Part shown: in pieces, positions 19,468 through 30,492 of the stretch
Position numbering within the stretch: the stretch's first letter is position 1
Layout: each line of letters opens with the position of its first letter
DNA from: Planctomycetota bacterium
GTDB taxonomy: Bacteria > Planctomycetota > UBA1135 > JADKAF01
Assembly: GCA_016719295.1 (NCBI GenBank)
Contig: JADKAF010000001.1
Location: 2,542,001 to 2,606,000, forward strand
Reading direction: 5' to 3'
Length of the DNA: 64,000 bases
Translations under genes and position numbers: made by a program
Notes under the pieces: generated by a model
Seen by the model: the letters and a program-made list of their open reading frames with translations, nothing else
What the model was told of the DNA's origin: nothing
The model's database searches: none

Positions 19468-20429
19468 CCCGCGAAGTCGCCCCGTGCCGCGCGAGCATCG
19501 CGCAGAACTCGAAGAGCTTCGCGCTGGCCGCGAAGCTGCTGCCGCGGCGCCAGGCCGACGAGGCGGCGGTGCTCTACGCCTGGTGCCGACGCGCAGACGA
19601 CACCGTCGACCTCGCGACCAATGCGGAGGCGCGCGCGTCGCTGCGGCGCCTGCACCAGGAGCTCGACTCGATCTACGGCGGCGAGATCCTCGCCGAGCCG
19701 ATCCTGCGCGCGTTCCAGTCGGTCGTGCGCGAGCGCGGTCTGCCGCGCGCGCTGCCCGAGGAGCTCTTGGCCGGCCTCGAGATGGACTGCGAGATCGCGT
19801 GGTACTCGACGCGCGACGAGCTGCTGCGCTACTGCTTCCGCGTCGCGGGCGTCGTCGGGCTCATGATGTGCCCGACGCTCGAGGTACGCGATCCCGAGGC
19901 GCTGCGCCGCGCAGCGCACCTCGGCATGGCGATGCAGCTCACGAACATCTGCCGTGACGTGCTCGAGGACTGGGACATGGGCCGACTCTACGTGCCGGAG
20001 GAGTTGCTGCGCGCCGCGGGGATCCGCGATCTGCATCAGCACCTGGGCCGGCCCTTCCCCGCGGACGCGGTGGCGCCGATGGCGCGCGCGGTGCGGGCGC
20101 TGCTGCGCGAGGCCGATGCGTACTACGTGTCGGGGGACTGCGGCATCGCCGTGCTGCCGTGGAGAGCCGCGCTCTCGATCCGAACCGCCCGGCGCGTCTA
20201 CGCCGCGATCGGGCGCCGGGTCGAGCGGCGCGGATGCGACGTGACCCTCGGACGCGCGGTGGTGCCGCTGCACGAGAAGCTGCTGCACGTCGCACGAGCC
20301 GCGATCGGCGTCCTCGAGGAGCTGCCCGCGCGAGGACGCGGTCGCGCCAGGGCGCGCGCCGCGCGCGAGGAGCGTGCGCTCTGGTTCCCCGAGGAGATCC
20401 TGCCGTGCTTCCAGGAGGCCGCGCGATGA
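19464..20429 (+). CDS. crtB: Phytoene synthase (CrtB/squalene synthase family)
   Basis: The 321-residue protein starts with GTG at 19464, overlapping the crtI stop codon. It carries both aspartate-rich motifs of the family: DDTVD at 45-49 and DVLED at 165-169 within QLTNICRDVLEDWDMGRLYVP. These bind the diphosphates of two prenyl chains through magnesium. With CrtI and CrtY next to it, head-to-head condensation of geranylgeranyl diphosphate to phytoene is the expected reaction. Squalene or presqualene synthases share the fold, so the substrate rests on context. No geranylgeranyl diphosphate synthase gene is in the window. The stop codon overlaps the next ATG. Confidence 0.93.
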   Translation: MTREVAPCRASIAQNSKSFALAAKLLPRRQADEAAVLYAWCRRADDTVDLATNAEARASLRRLHQELDSIYGGEILAEPILRAFQSVVRERGLPRALPEELLAGLEMDCEIAWYSTRDELLRYCFRVAGVVGLMMCPTLEVRDPEALRRAAHLGMAMQLTNICRDVLEDWDMGRLYVPEELLRAAGIRDLHQHLGRPFPADAVAPMARAVRALLREADAYYVSGDCGIAVLPWRAALSIRTARRVYAAIGRRVERRGCDVTLGRAVVPLHEKLLHVARAAIGVLEELPARGRGRARARAAREERALWFPEEILPCFQEAAR

Positions 20430-20932
20430 CCCTGCGAGCGTGCACGATTCGGCTCCGCCGCAGCGCGCTCCTCGCCTGCGCCGCCCTCGCGGCCTGCAGC
20501 GCGGATCCGGTGGCTCCCCCGCCGCCGGCGCTACCCGATCCTGCGTCGTCCCCGCGCGGCACCGCGTCGCTCGCCGTGACGGTCGAAGGCTTCGCCTCCG
20601 AGAAGGGCGAGCTCTTCCTGGCGCTCTTCTTCCGCTCCGAGGGCTTCCCCGATGCCTCGGAGCGCGCGGCGCGCGGGCAGCACGTGCCGATCTCGGGCTC
20701 GTCCGTGCGCGCCGTGTTCGATGACCTGCCGGCGGGACCGCTCGCGGTAGCCGCGTTCCACGACGAGAACGCGAGCGGCACCCTCGACAAGAACTGGCTC
20801 GGCCTGCCGATCGAGCCCTGGGGCGTCTCGAACAACGCGAGCGCCTTCCTCGGCCCGCCGCGCTTCCAGGACGCGCGCCTCGAGCTCGTCGAGGGACAGC
20901 AGCTCGAGGTCCGCATCGCGCTGCAGCGCTGA
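20426..20932 (+). CDS. DUF2141-family lipoprotein ending the carotenoid operon
   Basis: This 168-residue protein has a lipoprotein signal: LLACAALAACSAD, with C24 as the lipidated residue. Residues about 45-168 fit the DUF2141 pattern (SLAVTVEGFASEKGELFLALF, then VFDDLPAGPLAVAAFHDENASGTLDKNWLGLPIEPWG). The function of DUF2141 is unknown. The ATG overlaps the crtB stop codon (ATGA) and AGGAGG lies 7 nt upstream, so it is clearly part of the crt operon. A role at the cell envelope linked to carotenoid placement or protection is a reasonable guess, not more. Confidence 0.85.
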   Translation: MTLRACTIRLRRSALLACAALAACSADPVAPPPPALPDPASSPRGTASLAVTVEGFASEKGELFLALFFRSEGFPDASERAARGQHVPISGSSVRAVFDDLPAGPLAVAAFHDENASGTLDKNWLGLPIEPWGVSNNASAFLGPPRFQDARLELVEGQQLEVRIALQR

Positions 20933-20971
20933 GCGCTGGTCCGCATCGACGACGGCCCGAGGCGAGGGCCG

Positions 20972-21035
20972 CCCGAGTCGATATCGGCCCGAGTCGACGT
21001 CGGCCCGCGTCGACGTCGGTCGGACTCGATGACGC
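20972..21035. repeat. Four imperfect 16-bp tandem repeats
   Basis: Units of 16 bp start at 20972, 20988 and 21004, with consensus CCCGAGTCGACGTCGG and one or two changes each. A weaker fourth unit follows. The array lies 40 bp after the last gene of the carotenoid operon, in a stretch with no coding signal. Confidence 0.7.
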
Positions 21036-21188
21036 CCCAGCCAGGCGCGGATCGCCGCACCTCCCTCGGAGAGAGCGGCGGCCCCGAGCGCGTCCCTGCC
21101 GCGTGACTGGGAGCAGGCCTGCGCTCGTAAACCCTTGCCGAGAGGCGACCTAGCGCGTCCCCTCTGCGCGGCGTGGCGCGTTCTCGAG

Positions 21189-21263
<75 letters not shown>

Positions 21264-21488
21264 GGGCGAATCCACCCGATGAAGGCGGGGCGGCGCAGTG
21301 TACGAGCCGCCCTACGACGCGAAAAGAGCGGGTCGGCGCACGGAAGGGTTTCCCAGCGAGGCGTCGCGCGTGGACAGGTGCTCGGTCGCCCCCTATAGGG
21401 AGCGGCTAGGCTCCACGCGTGCGTTCGCGCGAGCCCTCTCGTCGCGGCGGCCGGCAGTGCAGCCCCCCTCCCTCCTGTTCGAGACCCG

Positions 21489-22808
21489 ATGAAGATCACC
21501 GTCCTGGGAACCGGATACGTCGGCTTGGTCGTCGGCACCTGCTTCGCCGAGAGCGGCAACGACGTCATCTGCGTCGATATCGACGAGCGCAAGGTGAAGA
21601 TGCTCCAAGAGGGGCAGATCCCGATCTACGAGCCCGGCTTGGAGGAGCTCGTGAAGCGCAACGTCGAGGACGGCCGGCTCCGCTTCACGACCGACGTCGA
21701 GCAAGCGGTGAAGGAGTCGCTGATCCAGTTCATCGCCGTCGGCACGCCGCCAGGCGAGGACGGCAGCGCCGACCTCAAGTACGTGCTCGCCGCCGCGCGC
21801 TCGATCGGCAAGGCGATGAACGGCTACAAGATCATCGTCGACAAGTCGACGGTGCCGGTCGGGACGGCCGAGCTCGTGCGCAGCGCGATCGCGAGCGTCA
21901 CCGAGCACGACTTCGATGTCGTCTCGAATCCCGAGTTCCTGAAGGAAGGTGCCGCGCTCGAGGACTTCATGAAGCCCGACCGCGTCGTGATCGGCACCTC
22001 CGATCCGCGCGTCGCCGAGATCATGAAGGAGCTCTACGCGCCCTTCGTTCGCACCGGCAACCCGGTGATCACGATGGACGTGGCGAGCGCCGAGATGACC
22101 AAGTACGCGGCGAACGCCATGCTGGCGACGCGCATCTCGTTCATGAACGAGATCGCCAACCTCTGCGAGCTCGTCGGCGCCGACGTGAACCGCGTGCGCG
22201 AGGGCATCGGCTCCGATTCGCGCATCGGCTCGGCCTTCCTCTTCCCCGGCCTCGGCTACGGCGGCTCCTGCTTCCCGAAGGACGTGCAAGCGATCGTCCG
22301 CACGGCCGCGAGCAAGGGCTACAAATTCCGCGTGCTCGAGGCCGTGGAGGAAGTGAACGAGCGCCAGAAGAGGAAGATCGTGAGCTGGGTGAAGCAGCGC
22401 TTCGGCGACGATCTCAAGGGACGCAGCTTCGCGATCTGGGGGCTCTCGTTCAAGCCGCGCACCGACGACATGCGCGAGGCACCTTCGGTCACGGTGATCG
22501 AGGAGCTGCTCGCCGCGGGCGCCAAGATCCGCGCGACCGACCCCGAGGCGATCAAGGAAGCGAAGAAGGTCTTCGGCGAGCGCATCGAGTACCACCAGCG
22601 CCCCTACGACACTCTCCCCGGCGCCGACGCGGTGATCGTGGTGACCGAGTGGAACGAGTTCCGCCGTCCGAACTTCGAGAAGATGCGCGAGCTGATGAAG
22701 ACGCCGATCATCTTCGATGGGCGCAACATCTACTCGCCGAAGACGCTGCAGAAGGAAGGCTTCACCTACTACGCGATCGGCTGCGCGCCCGTGAATCCGG
22801 CGGACTAG
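21489..22808 (+). CDS. ugd: UDP-glucose 6-dehydrogenase
   Basis: The 439-residue enzyme oxidises UDP-glucose twice to UDP-glucuronate, a precursor for capsule, exopolysaccharide and lipopolysaccharide sugars. The NAD-binding motif GTGYVG is at 7-12. DKSTVPVGTA (118-127), NPEFLKEG, K205 in EMTKYAANA and the catalytic C261 in GLGYGGSCFPKD are all present. Length is normal for the family. A 225-bp gap with a tRNA gene precedes it, so it probably has its own promoter. Related UDP-sugar dehydrogenases (e.g. for N-acetylmannosamine) share the fold, but the motif set fits Ugd best. Confidence 0.94.
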   Translation: MKITVLGTGYVGLVVGTCFAESGNDVICVDIDERKVKMLQEGQIPIYEPGLEELVKRNVEDGRLRFTTDVEQAVKESLIQFIAVGTPPGEDGSADLKYVLAAARSIGKAMNGYKIIVDKSTVPVGTAELVRSAIASVTEHDFDVVSNPEFLKEGAALEDFMKPDRVVIGTSDPRVAEIMKELYAPFVRTGNPVITMDVASAEMTKYAANAMLATRISFMNEIANLCELVGADVNRVREGIGSDSRIGSAFLFPGLGYGGSCFPKDVQAIVRTAASKGYKFRVLEAVEEVNERQKRKIVSWVKQRFGDDLKGRSFAIWGLSFKPRTDDMREAPSVTVIEELLAAGAKIRATDPEAIKEAKKVFGERIEYHQRPYDTLPGADAVIVVTEWNEFRRPNFEKMRELMKTPIIFDGRNIYSPKTLQKEGFTYYAIGCAPVNPAD

Positions 22809-22870
22809 CGGGGCGAGAGTGCTCCGCTTCGCGCACGCGAGCGAGCCCACGAGCGTCGTTGAGAAGAATT

Positions 22871-22905
22871 GCGGGCGAAGCGCTGACGAGCAACGCTCCG
22901 CCCGC
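22871..22905. terminator. Hairpin between convergent ugd and TPR genes
   Basis: Arms of 12 nt (22871-22882 and 22894-22905) pair at 11 of 12 positions. The structure lies between two convergent stop codons, and on the minus strand it is followed by the T-rich AATTCTTCTC. It could stop transcription from both sides. Confidence 0.55.
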
Positions 22906-22927
22906 GGCCCCTCGCAGCCAGCGTGCC

Positions 22928-23776
22928 TCAACGCTTGCCGCGATCCCCAGAGCCCTTCGGCTTCGGCGCGGGAGTCTCCTCCGCGCCGTCGCCCTCCGTG
23001 TCCCCCGCGCCGTCAGAGGCCTTCTCGAGCACGGCACGCGAGCGCATGCGCTCCAAGGCCCCGGCGATGCGGCGCCCTTCGGCGTGGTCCTCGGTGGCGA
23101 GCTCGCGGAACGCCTCGTCGCAAGCGGCGATCACCGCCGTCGCCTGCTTCGCGTCGTTCTGCGCGAGCCACGAGCGCGCGATGAGATCGAAGGCCTGGAT
23201 GCGATCGCTCGCGCTCTCGCCGCCTTCGGCCACCGGCTGCCAGCGCTCGCGCGCCGCGGCTTGGTTCCCCTGGTCGCGGAAGAGCTTCCCGAGCCAGAGC
23301 AGCGCGTCGTCGCGGTACGGCAGCAGCGTCGCGAACTCGCTCGCGACGCGCTCGTACCAGCCCTTCGCACCGGCCACATCGCTGCGCCGCCGCGCGAGAT
23401 GCCCGAGCTCGAGCATCGAGCGCGCCGTGTTCGCCTTCACCGCGCCGAGCTCGACGGCGCGCTCGTAGCGCTCGCGCGCCTCTTCGTTGCGGCCGAGGCC
23501 GCGCAGGATCCCGGCGCCGCGGTACAGCGCCTCCTGACTCGCGACCTTGTCACCGGCGAAGTCCTTCGCCGCCTGGTCGAACGCGGTCACCGCGCGCTCG
23601 AGGATCGCGGTGCGCTCCTCGCCGCGCTTGCCGCGCGCCTCCTGCTGGACCTTGGCCGCCGCGGCGATCGCCGCCTTGGCGTCGCTCGCGGGCTCCTGCG
23701 CGGCCGCGCCGAGCACCAGACTACCGAGAAGCAGCAGCGCGCCGAGCGCGCATCCGGATCGATGCATCCAACTCAT
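22928..23776 (-). CDS. Secreted TPR-repeat protein coupled to a sigma factor
   Basis: The 282-residue product has a signal peptide (ALGALLLLGSLVLGAAAQE). Five or so helical repeats of TPR type follow (for example EALYRGAGILRGLGRNEEAR and NTARSMLELGHLARRRSDVA), and the end is charged and Pro-rich. It would act in the periplasm as a protein-protein adaptor. Its ATG overlaps the stop codon of the sigma factor gene (ATGA), so the two are made together. A conventional anti-sigma factor has a cytoplasmic domain and a membrane helix; neither is seen, so a regulatory link with the sigma factor is only suggested by position. Confidence 0.82.
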   Translation of the reverse strand: MSWMHRSGCALGALLLLGSLVLGAAAQEPASDAKAAIAAAAKVQQEARGKRGEERTAILERAVTAFDQAAKDFAGDKVASQEALYRGAGILRGLGRNEEARERYERAVELGAVKANTARSMLELGHLARRRSDVAGAKGWYERVASEFATLLPYRDDALLWLGKLFRDQGNQAAARERWQPVAEGGESASDRIQAFDLIARSWLAQNDAKQATAVIAACDEAFRELATEDHAEGRRIAGALERMRSRAVLEKASDGAGDTEGDGAEETPAPKPKGSGDRGKR

Positions 23777-24393
23777 GTTCGGGTTCCTCCCGAGTTCTTT
23801 CCCGCACGCGGGACGTAGAGATCACGGCTGCGCGCCCGCGAGTGCAGGACTCGGCGCAGGACCTTGCGGCCGCGGTAGAGGCGCGTCTTCACGCTGCCGA
23901 CGGTGAGCCCGACGGCAGAAGCGATGACGCGGCAGCTCTGGCCGCCGACATAGCGCCGGCGGATCAGATCGCGATACGAGGTCGGCACGCCGTGGATCGC
24001 GCGCGGCAGCTCCTGCTGCAGCCACTCCCAATCGACCGTGGTCTCGCCGAGACGCACCTCGCGCTCGTCCACCGCGCACCCCGCTTCGGCGACGAGCCAC
24101 TCGTCACCGTCGCCCAGGGATTCGCGGTGGCTGCGCCGGCGCAGCACGTCGACCCACAAGTGATAGGCCGTGCGCTTCAGCCAACGCAGCGCGCGTTCGG
24201 CGTCCTCGGGACAGCCCCGGCCCTCCAGCGCGCGCAGGATGGCTTCCTGCGCGACGTCCTCCGCGACGTGCTCGTCGCGGGAGAGCTTGAGCACGTAGCG
24301 CACCAGCACGGCGCGATGCTCGACGAGCACCTCTTCCGCCGTGGCGCGGCGCGCGGCCCCGCTTTCGCCTACCTCGTTCCCCCACCCGTCCAT
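23773..24393 (-). CDS. ECF-type RNA polymerase sigma factor, 206 aa
   Basis: Region 2 is visible as LVRYVLKLSRDEHVAEDVAQEAILRA (about 31-56) with RWLKRTAYHLWVDVLRRR, the usual DNA-melting and -10 recognition segment. Region 4 follows as VPTSYRDLIRRRYVGGQSC with a helix-turn-helix ASAVGLTVGSVKTRLYRGR near residues 160-180. A basic 25-residue tail is added. The sequence differs clearly from the sigma factor at 7.8 kb, so it serves another regulon. The stop codon overlaps the start of a secreted TPR protein. No anti-sigma factor of a known type is encoded beside it. Confidence 0.88.
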   Translation of the reverse strand: MDGWGNEVGESGAARRATAEEVLVEHRAVLVRYVLKLSRDEHVAEDVAQEAILRALEGRGCPEDAERALRWLKRTAYHLWVDVLRRRSHRESLGDGDEWLVAEAGCAVDEREVRLGETTVDWEWLQQELPRAIHGVPTSYRDLIRRRYVGGQSCRVIASAVGLTVGSVKTRLYRGRKVLRRVLHSRARSRDLYVPRAGKNSGGTRT

Positions 24394-24607
24394 GGAGTCC
24401 CCGCTCCATCCTGCTCGTCGTGCCGGACCCGCGGTCCGAACCCGTTTCGTTCGCCCCCGAGGACGCGCTCGGCGAAGAAGGTCACACGACTTTCCGAAGT
24501 CGTTCCGGAGCCGCGCGGGAGGAGCCGCGGCCGCGCGTGCCGAGAGCGCCGCGTTGGAGACGCTGCACCGCCCTGCGTGCTATGTTCCCGCCCCTCGAGA
24601 ACCAGCC

Positions 24608-26898
<2,291 letters not shown>

Positions 26899-26902
<4 letters not shown>

Positions 26903-27981
26903 GCAGCGGCCGACCGACCGCCGTCGTGATCGCCCCGGGCCGCGGTTCCTATACCGCGGCCGAGCAGGGCGCGCTGCGCCGCCACGACGCCGATCCCGAG
27001 CTGCGCGATCTCGCGCAGGGCTGGATCGCGACCTTCGACGCGGAGCGCGAGTCCGCGGGTCTGCCGCTGCTGCGCGACCTCGATCAGCCGCCGTTCCGCC
27101 CGGCGACGCACCTGAAGGGCGAGAACGCCTCCGCGCTGATCTACGCCACGAGCTTCCTCGACTCGCTCGCGCTGCGTGCGCACTTCGACATCGTCGGCGT
27201 CGGCGGGAACTCGCTCGGCTGGTACTCGGCCCTCGGCGTCGCGGGTGCCTTGCCGCCCGAGCACGCGCATCGCCTGATCCAGACGATGGCGCGCCTGCAG
27301 GCCGGCGTCGCGGGCGGGCAGATTCTCTACCCGCGCATCGACGAGAGCACTTGGCTCCCCGATGCCGAGCTCGAGGCCGCGCTCGAGGGGACGCTCCACG
27401 CGGTGCGCGCGAGCCACGGCGACGAAGCCCTCGCGCGCTCGATCGAGCTCGGTGGCTACGCCGTGCTCGCGGGCACCGAAGCCGGCATCCAAGCGGCGCT
27501 CGCCACGCTTCCGCCCCTCGAGCGCGGCGCGAAGAAGTATCCGCTGCGCCTCGCGATGCACGGCCCCTTCCACACGAGCTTGCTGCGCGAGGTCTCCGCC
27601 CGCGCGCTCGAAGAGCTCGCCGAGCTGCCGTGGAGCGCCCCCGAGCTCCCGCTCGTCGACGGCCGCGGCTTTCTCTGGTCGCCGTGGAGCGCGGATCCGC
27701 AGGCGCTGTGCGAGTACACGCTCGGCCATCAAGTGACCGAGACCTTCGATTACTCGGCCACCGTGCGCGTGCTGCTGCGCGAGTTCGCGCCCGACGTCGT
27801 GATCCTGCTCGGGCCGGGGAACCCGCTCGGCGGCCCGACGGCGCAGGTCCTGCTGCGCGAAGGCTGGCGCGGCATGCGCACGCGCGCGGACTTCGACGCG
27901 GTGCAGAAGAGCGAGCGCAAGGCGCTCGTCTCCTACGGCCTCGAGGCCGAGCGCGCCCGCGTGGCGCTGCTGCCGCGCTGA
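26899..27981 (+). CDS. FabD-like acyltransferase (malonyl-CoA:ACP transacylase family)
   Basis: This 360-residue protein has the FabD fold markers: the nucleophile motif GGNSLG with S105 and a downstream HGPFHT with H225, which together form the Ser-His dyad. A first motif (IAPGRGSYTA) replaces the usual FPGQGSQ. Members transfer malonyl or other acyl groups from CoA to acyl carrier protein. The ATG overlaps the stop of the fused E1 gene, so the two are translationally coupled. The unusual N-terminal motif and the neighbour suggest it may prefer a short branched acyl-CoA over malonyl-CoA; that is inference. It is not next to other fab genes, so it is probably not the housekeeping enzyme. Confidence 0.82.
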
Positions 27982-28032
27982 GCACGCGGAAGCGCCACGG
28001 CGCGCCCTGCGCTCGGCGCGGCGGGCATCGGC

Positions 28033-28428
28033 TCAGAAGTCGAGCACCTTCCAGGCCTCGCCGTCCTGCTTCATCGCGAGCGTCTCCTCGCGCTTGCTGA
28101 GCTGGACCTTCACCGCTTCGCCCTCGACGAGAAGCACGCGCGCGCCGGCGAACATCTCGCAGAGCCCGCGGAAGTCCTTCTCGCTCACCGAGCCGTCGAG
28201 CAGCGACTTGAACTCGCCCGCGGCCTCGGGATGGAAGCACGCGCCGACGGCGGCCTTGTCGCCGCGCGCGCATGCGGCGATCAGCGTCGCCACCGCCTTC
28301 TCGGGCGAGCTGTGGTCGGCCGCGACCGCGCTCGGCGTGGATGGAGACTTCGCATCGCCAGCCTTGTCGTTCGAGCAGCTCATGAGCGGGAGGAAGGTGA
28401 GAGGAAGGAGAAGCGCGAGGATACGCAT
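28033..28428 (-). CDS. Small lipoprotein, 131 aa
   Basis: A lipoprotein signal is clear: LALLLPLTFLPLMSCSND with C18 after LMS. The mature part (SSPEKAVATLIAACARGDKAAVGACFHPEA, then EETLAMKQDGEAWKVLDF at the end) resembles the NTF2-like or DUF4878-type lipoproteins that end in a Lys-Asp-Gly-X-X-Trp-Lys motif. No function is known. It converges with the acyltransferase gene and has an open 321-bp upstream region shared with a divergent secreted protein. The ATG at 28426 is chosen because the signal sequence begins there. Confidence 0.8.
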   Translation of the reverse strand: MRILALLLPLTFLPLMSCSNDKAGDAKSPSTPSAVAADHSSPEKAVATLIAACARGDKAAVGACFHPEAAGEFKSLLDGSVSEKDFRGLCEMFAGARVLLVEGEAVKVQLSKREETLAMKQDGEAWKVLDF

Positions 28429-28749
28429 GGCATCGCTCCAGCGTGTCGCGGGGCTCGGTCGTGCGACGCGAACTTGCGCGCGCGCTCGCCCCACGCAGGG
28501 AGGAGTCCTCGCCCCGAGCGCCGCGTTCGCCCTCCGCTCCCGGCGCGGCGCGGGTAATCCGCGCGTGTCTCCGTTCGCCCCGCCTCTCGCGTCCCCTGCG
28601 CGGGACAGGCGGCTCTCGCGGCGCCCGGCACCGCGCACTGAACCCTCGTGATCGCTGGCACTTGCGACGATCTGGGGCCCCTGGTCCGGCGCTTGCGATC
28701 TCGGGGCCCCATCGCTCGAGAGACCTCGAGCCCCACCTGGAGGATTCCC
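28429..28749. other. Divergent intergenic region with a direct repeat
   Basis: This 321-bp gap separates two divergent envelope-protein genes and must hold both promoters. Two near-identical stretches starting at 28661 and 28692 (CTTGCGA... ending in GGGGCCCC) form a direct repeat of about 20 bp spaced 31 bp apart. They could be regulator sites for the gene at 28750. No convincing promoter boxes or small gene are visible. Confidence 0.45.
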
Positions 28750-29178
28750 ATGCGCACCGCCATCCACAGCGCCCTCGCCGCCCTCGTCTGCTTCGCCCTG
28801 CCCCTCGGCCATGCCGCCGCCGCGAGCCTCCATCGCCCGAAGCTGGAATGGCGCACGAAGACGATGAACGTCGAGCTCGCCGCCGAGCGCGGTTCCTGCG
28901 TCGAGCGCGAGTTCGAGGTCGACGCCGCCGGCGGTGCGACGCTCCTCTGGGCGCCCTGCCTCAGCGGTCGCGAGGTCGAGATCACGGTGCGCCATCGCAA
29001 GACCGGCATCGCCGTCTTCCAACGCACGGTCTGCGACGCGGCGAGCTTCCGCTTCGAGGTCGAGGGCTGCCTGCTCGCGCAGGGCAAGCACTTCGATGTC
29101 CACGTCCGCCAGCTCGGCCGACGTCCCTGCGCGGTGAGCGGCAAGCTCAGCGTGCAGCGCCTGATGCGGAGGGACTGA
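28750..29178 (+). CDS. Small secreted protein, 142 aa
   Basis: The gene encodes a signal peptide (ALAALVCFALPLGHAAAAS) and a mature protein of about 118 residues. That part looks like a single beta-sandwich (KLEWRTKTMNVELAAERGSC, FQRTVCDAASFRFEVEGC) with four cysteines that could form two disulfides. I do not recognise the family. GGAGG stands about 8 nt before the ATG at 28750 and fixes the start. No operon partner follows; the next gene is on the other strand. Confidence 0.75.
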   Translation: MRTAIHSALAALVCFALPLGHAAAASLHRPKLEWRTKTMNVELAAERGSCVEREFEVDAAGGATLLWAPCLSGREVEITVRHRKTGIAVFQRTVCDAASFRFEVEGCLLAQGKHFDVHVRQLGRRPCAVSGKLSVQRLMRRD

Positions 29179-29250
29179 GCCAGCGCATCCCGCGCGCGCG
29201 CCGCGCGCCGCCGCGATCCCCGAGGTCGCGGCGGCGCGCGGCGTCGTTCG

Positions 29251-29607
29251 CTAGAACGCGATCGGCGCGACCCCAGTCGCGAGCCGCTGCCCCGTCGACA
29301 CTTCGAAGATCTCGACCACGATCGTCCCCCCACCGCTGTCGCGCGGCAGCGCAGGACCACCGTAGAACCCTTCGCGCGCCGGCCGCGGCCAAGTCACACG
29401 CTCGGGCCTGAGCACGGCGACGCTGCCGTCCGGCTTCTCGACGCGGACCTTCACTTCGTAGAGGCCTGGCCGTTCGGCGCAGAGATCGAAGCGCAGCGCC
29501 TGCCCCGCCGGCGCCTCCTCGATCGAGATCCCGCCGTGCGCCAGGGCGCGCTCAGCGCCCGAGGCGCAGACGACGCTCGACCAGAGCAGCCACATAGCGC
29601 TGCGCAT
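29251..29607 (-). CDS. Small secreted protein, 118 aa
   Basis: The start region reads MRSAMWLLWSSVVCASGAERALA, a short export signal. The mature part has beta-rich text such as YEVKVRVEKPDGSVAVLRPE and TIVVEIFEVSTGQRLATGV. The family is unknown to me. Its start overlaps the end of the upstream anchored-protein gene by 56 nt in another frame, an unusually long overlap here. A second ATG at 29595 would shorten this only slightly. The signal peptide makes the longer form credible. Confidence 0.62.
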   Translation of the reverse strand: MRSAMWLLWSSVVCASGAERALAHGGISIEEAPAGQALRFDLCAERPGLYEVKVRVEKPDGSVAVLRPERVTWPRPAREGFYGGPALPRDSGGGTIVVEIFEVSTGQRLATGVAPIAF

Positions 29608-30148
29608 GAGCTCGCACCCTGGAGTTGGAGGTCGCGAACGCGACCTGCTGACAGACGAAGAGCGCCACGTCGACGTGCCGATCGCTGCAGGCATAGAGCG
29701 CATCGAGCATCCCGCGCGCGACGTCGAAGTCCGCCTCGCGCGGCGACCAGAACCAGTTGATCTCGAGCAGGAACCCGAGCAGGTCCTCGCTCCGCGCCTG
29801 CTTCGCGGCCTCGAGGAGCTGGAGCTTCTGCTCGCGCTGCAGAGCACCCCAGTAACGGCAGAACGCGCTCTGCGCCGTGCGCTCATCCGGCCCGAGCGGC
29901 TCCCCCGCCTGCGCACGCGCAGCGATCGCCGGCACCTCGCGCAACGCCCCGCGCTCCGCCTCCGCGCTCGACGCGCACCAACGCGCGAACTCGAACGCGA
30001 GCAGCGCACCGAGCGCGAGCCCACCGAGCGAGACCAGGCGGCGCTTGCGCCGTCGCCGCTCATACCGCGCATTGCGCAGCCGCAGCTCCTCCGGCGACAT
30101 GCGTCGACCGGACCATCGGGCATTCGGAGGTAGAGGTCGTTCGGACAT
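29552..30148 (-). CDS. Membrane-anchored protein of unknown function, 198 aa
   Basis: The protein begins with a basic cytoplasmic segment (RYERRRRKRRLVS), has one membrane helix (LGGLALGALLAFEFARW, near residue 40) and ends in a helical domain of about 130 residues (LLEAAKQARSEDLLGFLLEI, DRHVDVALFVCQQVAF). I chose the ATG at 30146-30148, the first with a credible N-terminus after a region without coding signal; an upstream ATG at 30187 is possible. It overlaps the following small secreted protein gene. No family is recognised, and the gene's neighbours do not suggest a role. Confidence 0.6.
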   Translation of the reverse strand: MSERPLPPNARWSGRRMSPEELRLRNARYERRRRKRRLVSLGGLALGALLAFEFARWCASSAEAERGALREVPAIAARAQAGEPLGPDERTAQSAFCRYWGALQREQKLQLLEAAKQARSEDLLGFLLEINWFWSPREADFDVARGMLDALYACSDRHVDVALFVCQQVAFATSNSRVRAHAQRYVAALVERRLRLGR

Positions 30149-30492
30149 GGGCGTTCTCGGCTCGCGAGCAGCGCGTCGCAAGGCCACGACACGCGGGACG
30201 CGAGAAGTGGCACGCGGAAACAGGATTCCGCGGAGCGGCGCGCAGGGGCGCTGGAAGCGCGATTCCGAGGTCGCCTCGCCGAGGCGCAGGAACCTGCGCT
30301 GAAGCGGGTGTTTCAGCGAGGTTCCGGCGACGATGCCGAGCTGACCGAGACGCGTTCGCCAGCCCGAATGAGCTCTTGGGCAGGCTGCCAGGGCGGCCGA
30401 ACGGCACGAGGTCGTCGCGCGAGCGAAGCCGTGAGTCGTGCTCGACGACGAAGCGTCTTGCTCGAAGCTCCGATGCGCCGCAGCGCGCGAGC
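30149..30492. other. Intergenic region without recognised features
   Basis: Between the anchored-protein gene start (30148) and the cupredoxin lipoprotein stop (30493) lie 344 bp. The promoter for the anchored-protein gene must be here. No coding frame with typical composition, no strong hairpin and no repeat could be supported. Confidence 0.4.

Noticed and set aside
21340..21420. Short palindrome around CCCCTATAGGG before ugd
   Set aside because: The arms are short and imperfect; it may be part of a promoter but nothing supports a specific call.
30060..30407. Possible 115-residue gene on the minus strand
   Set aside because: It overlaps the start of the anchored-protein gene in another frame, has no signal, domain or ribosome binding site, and poor codon pattern.
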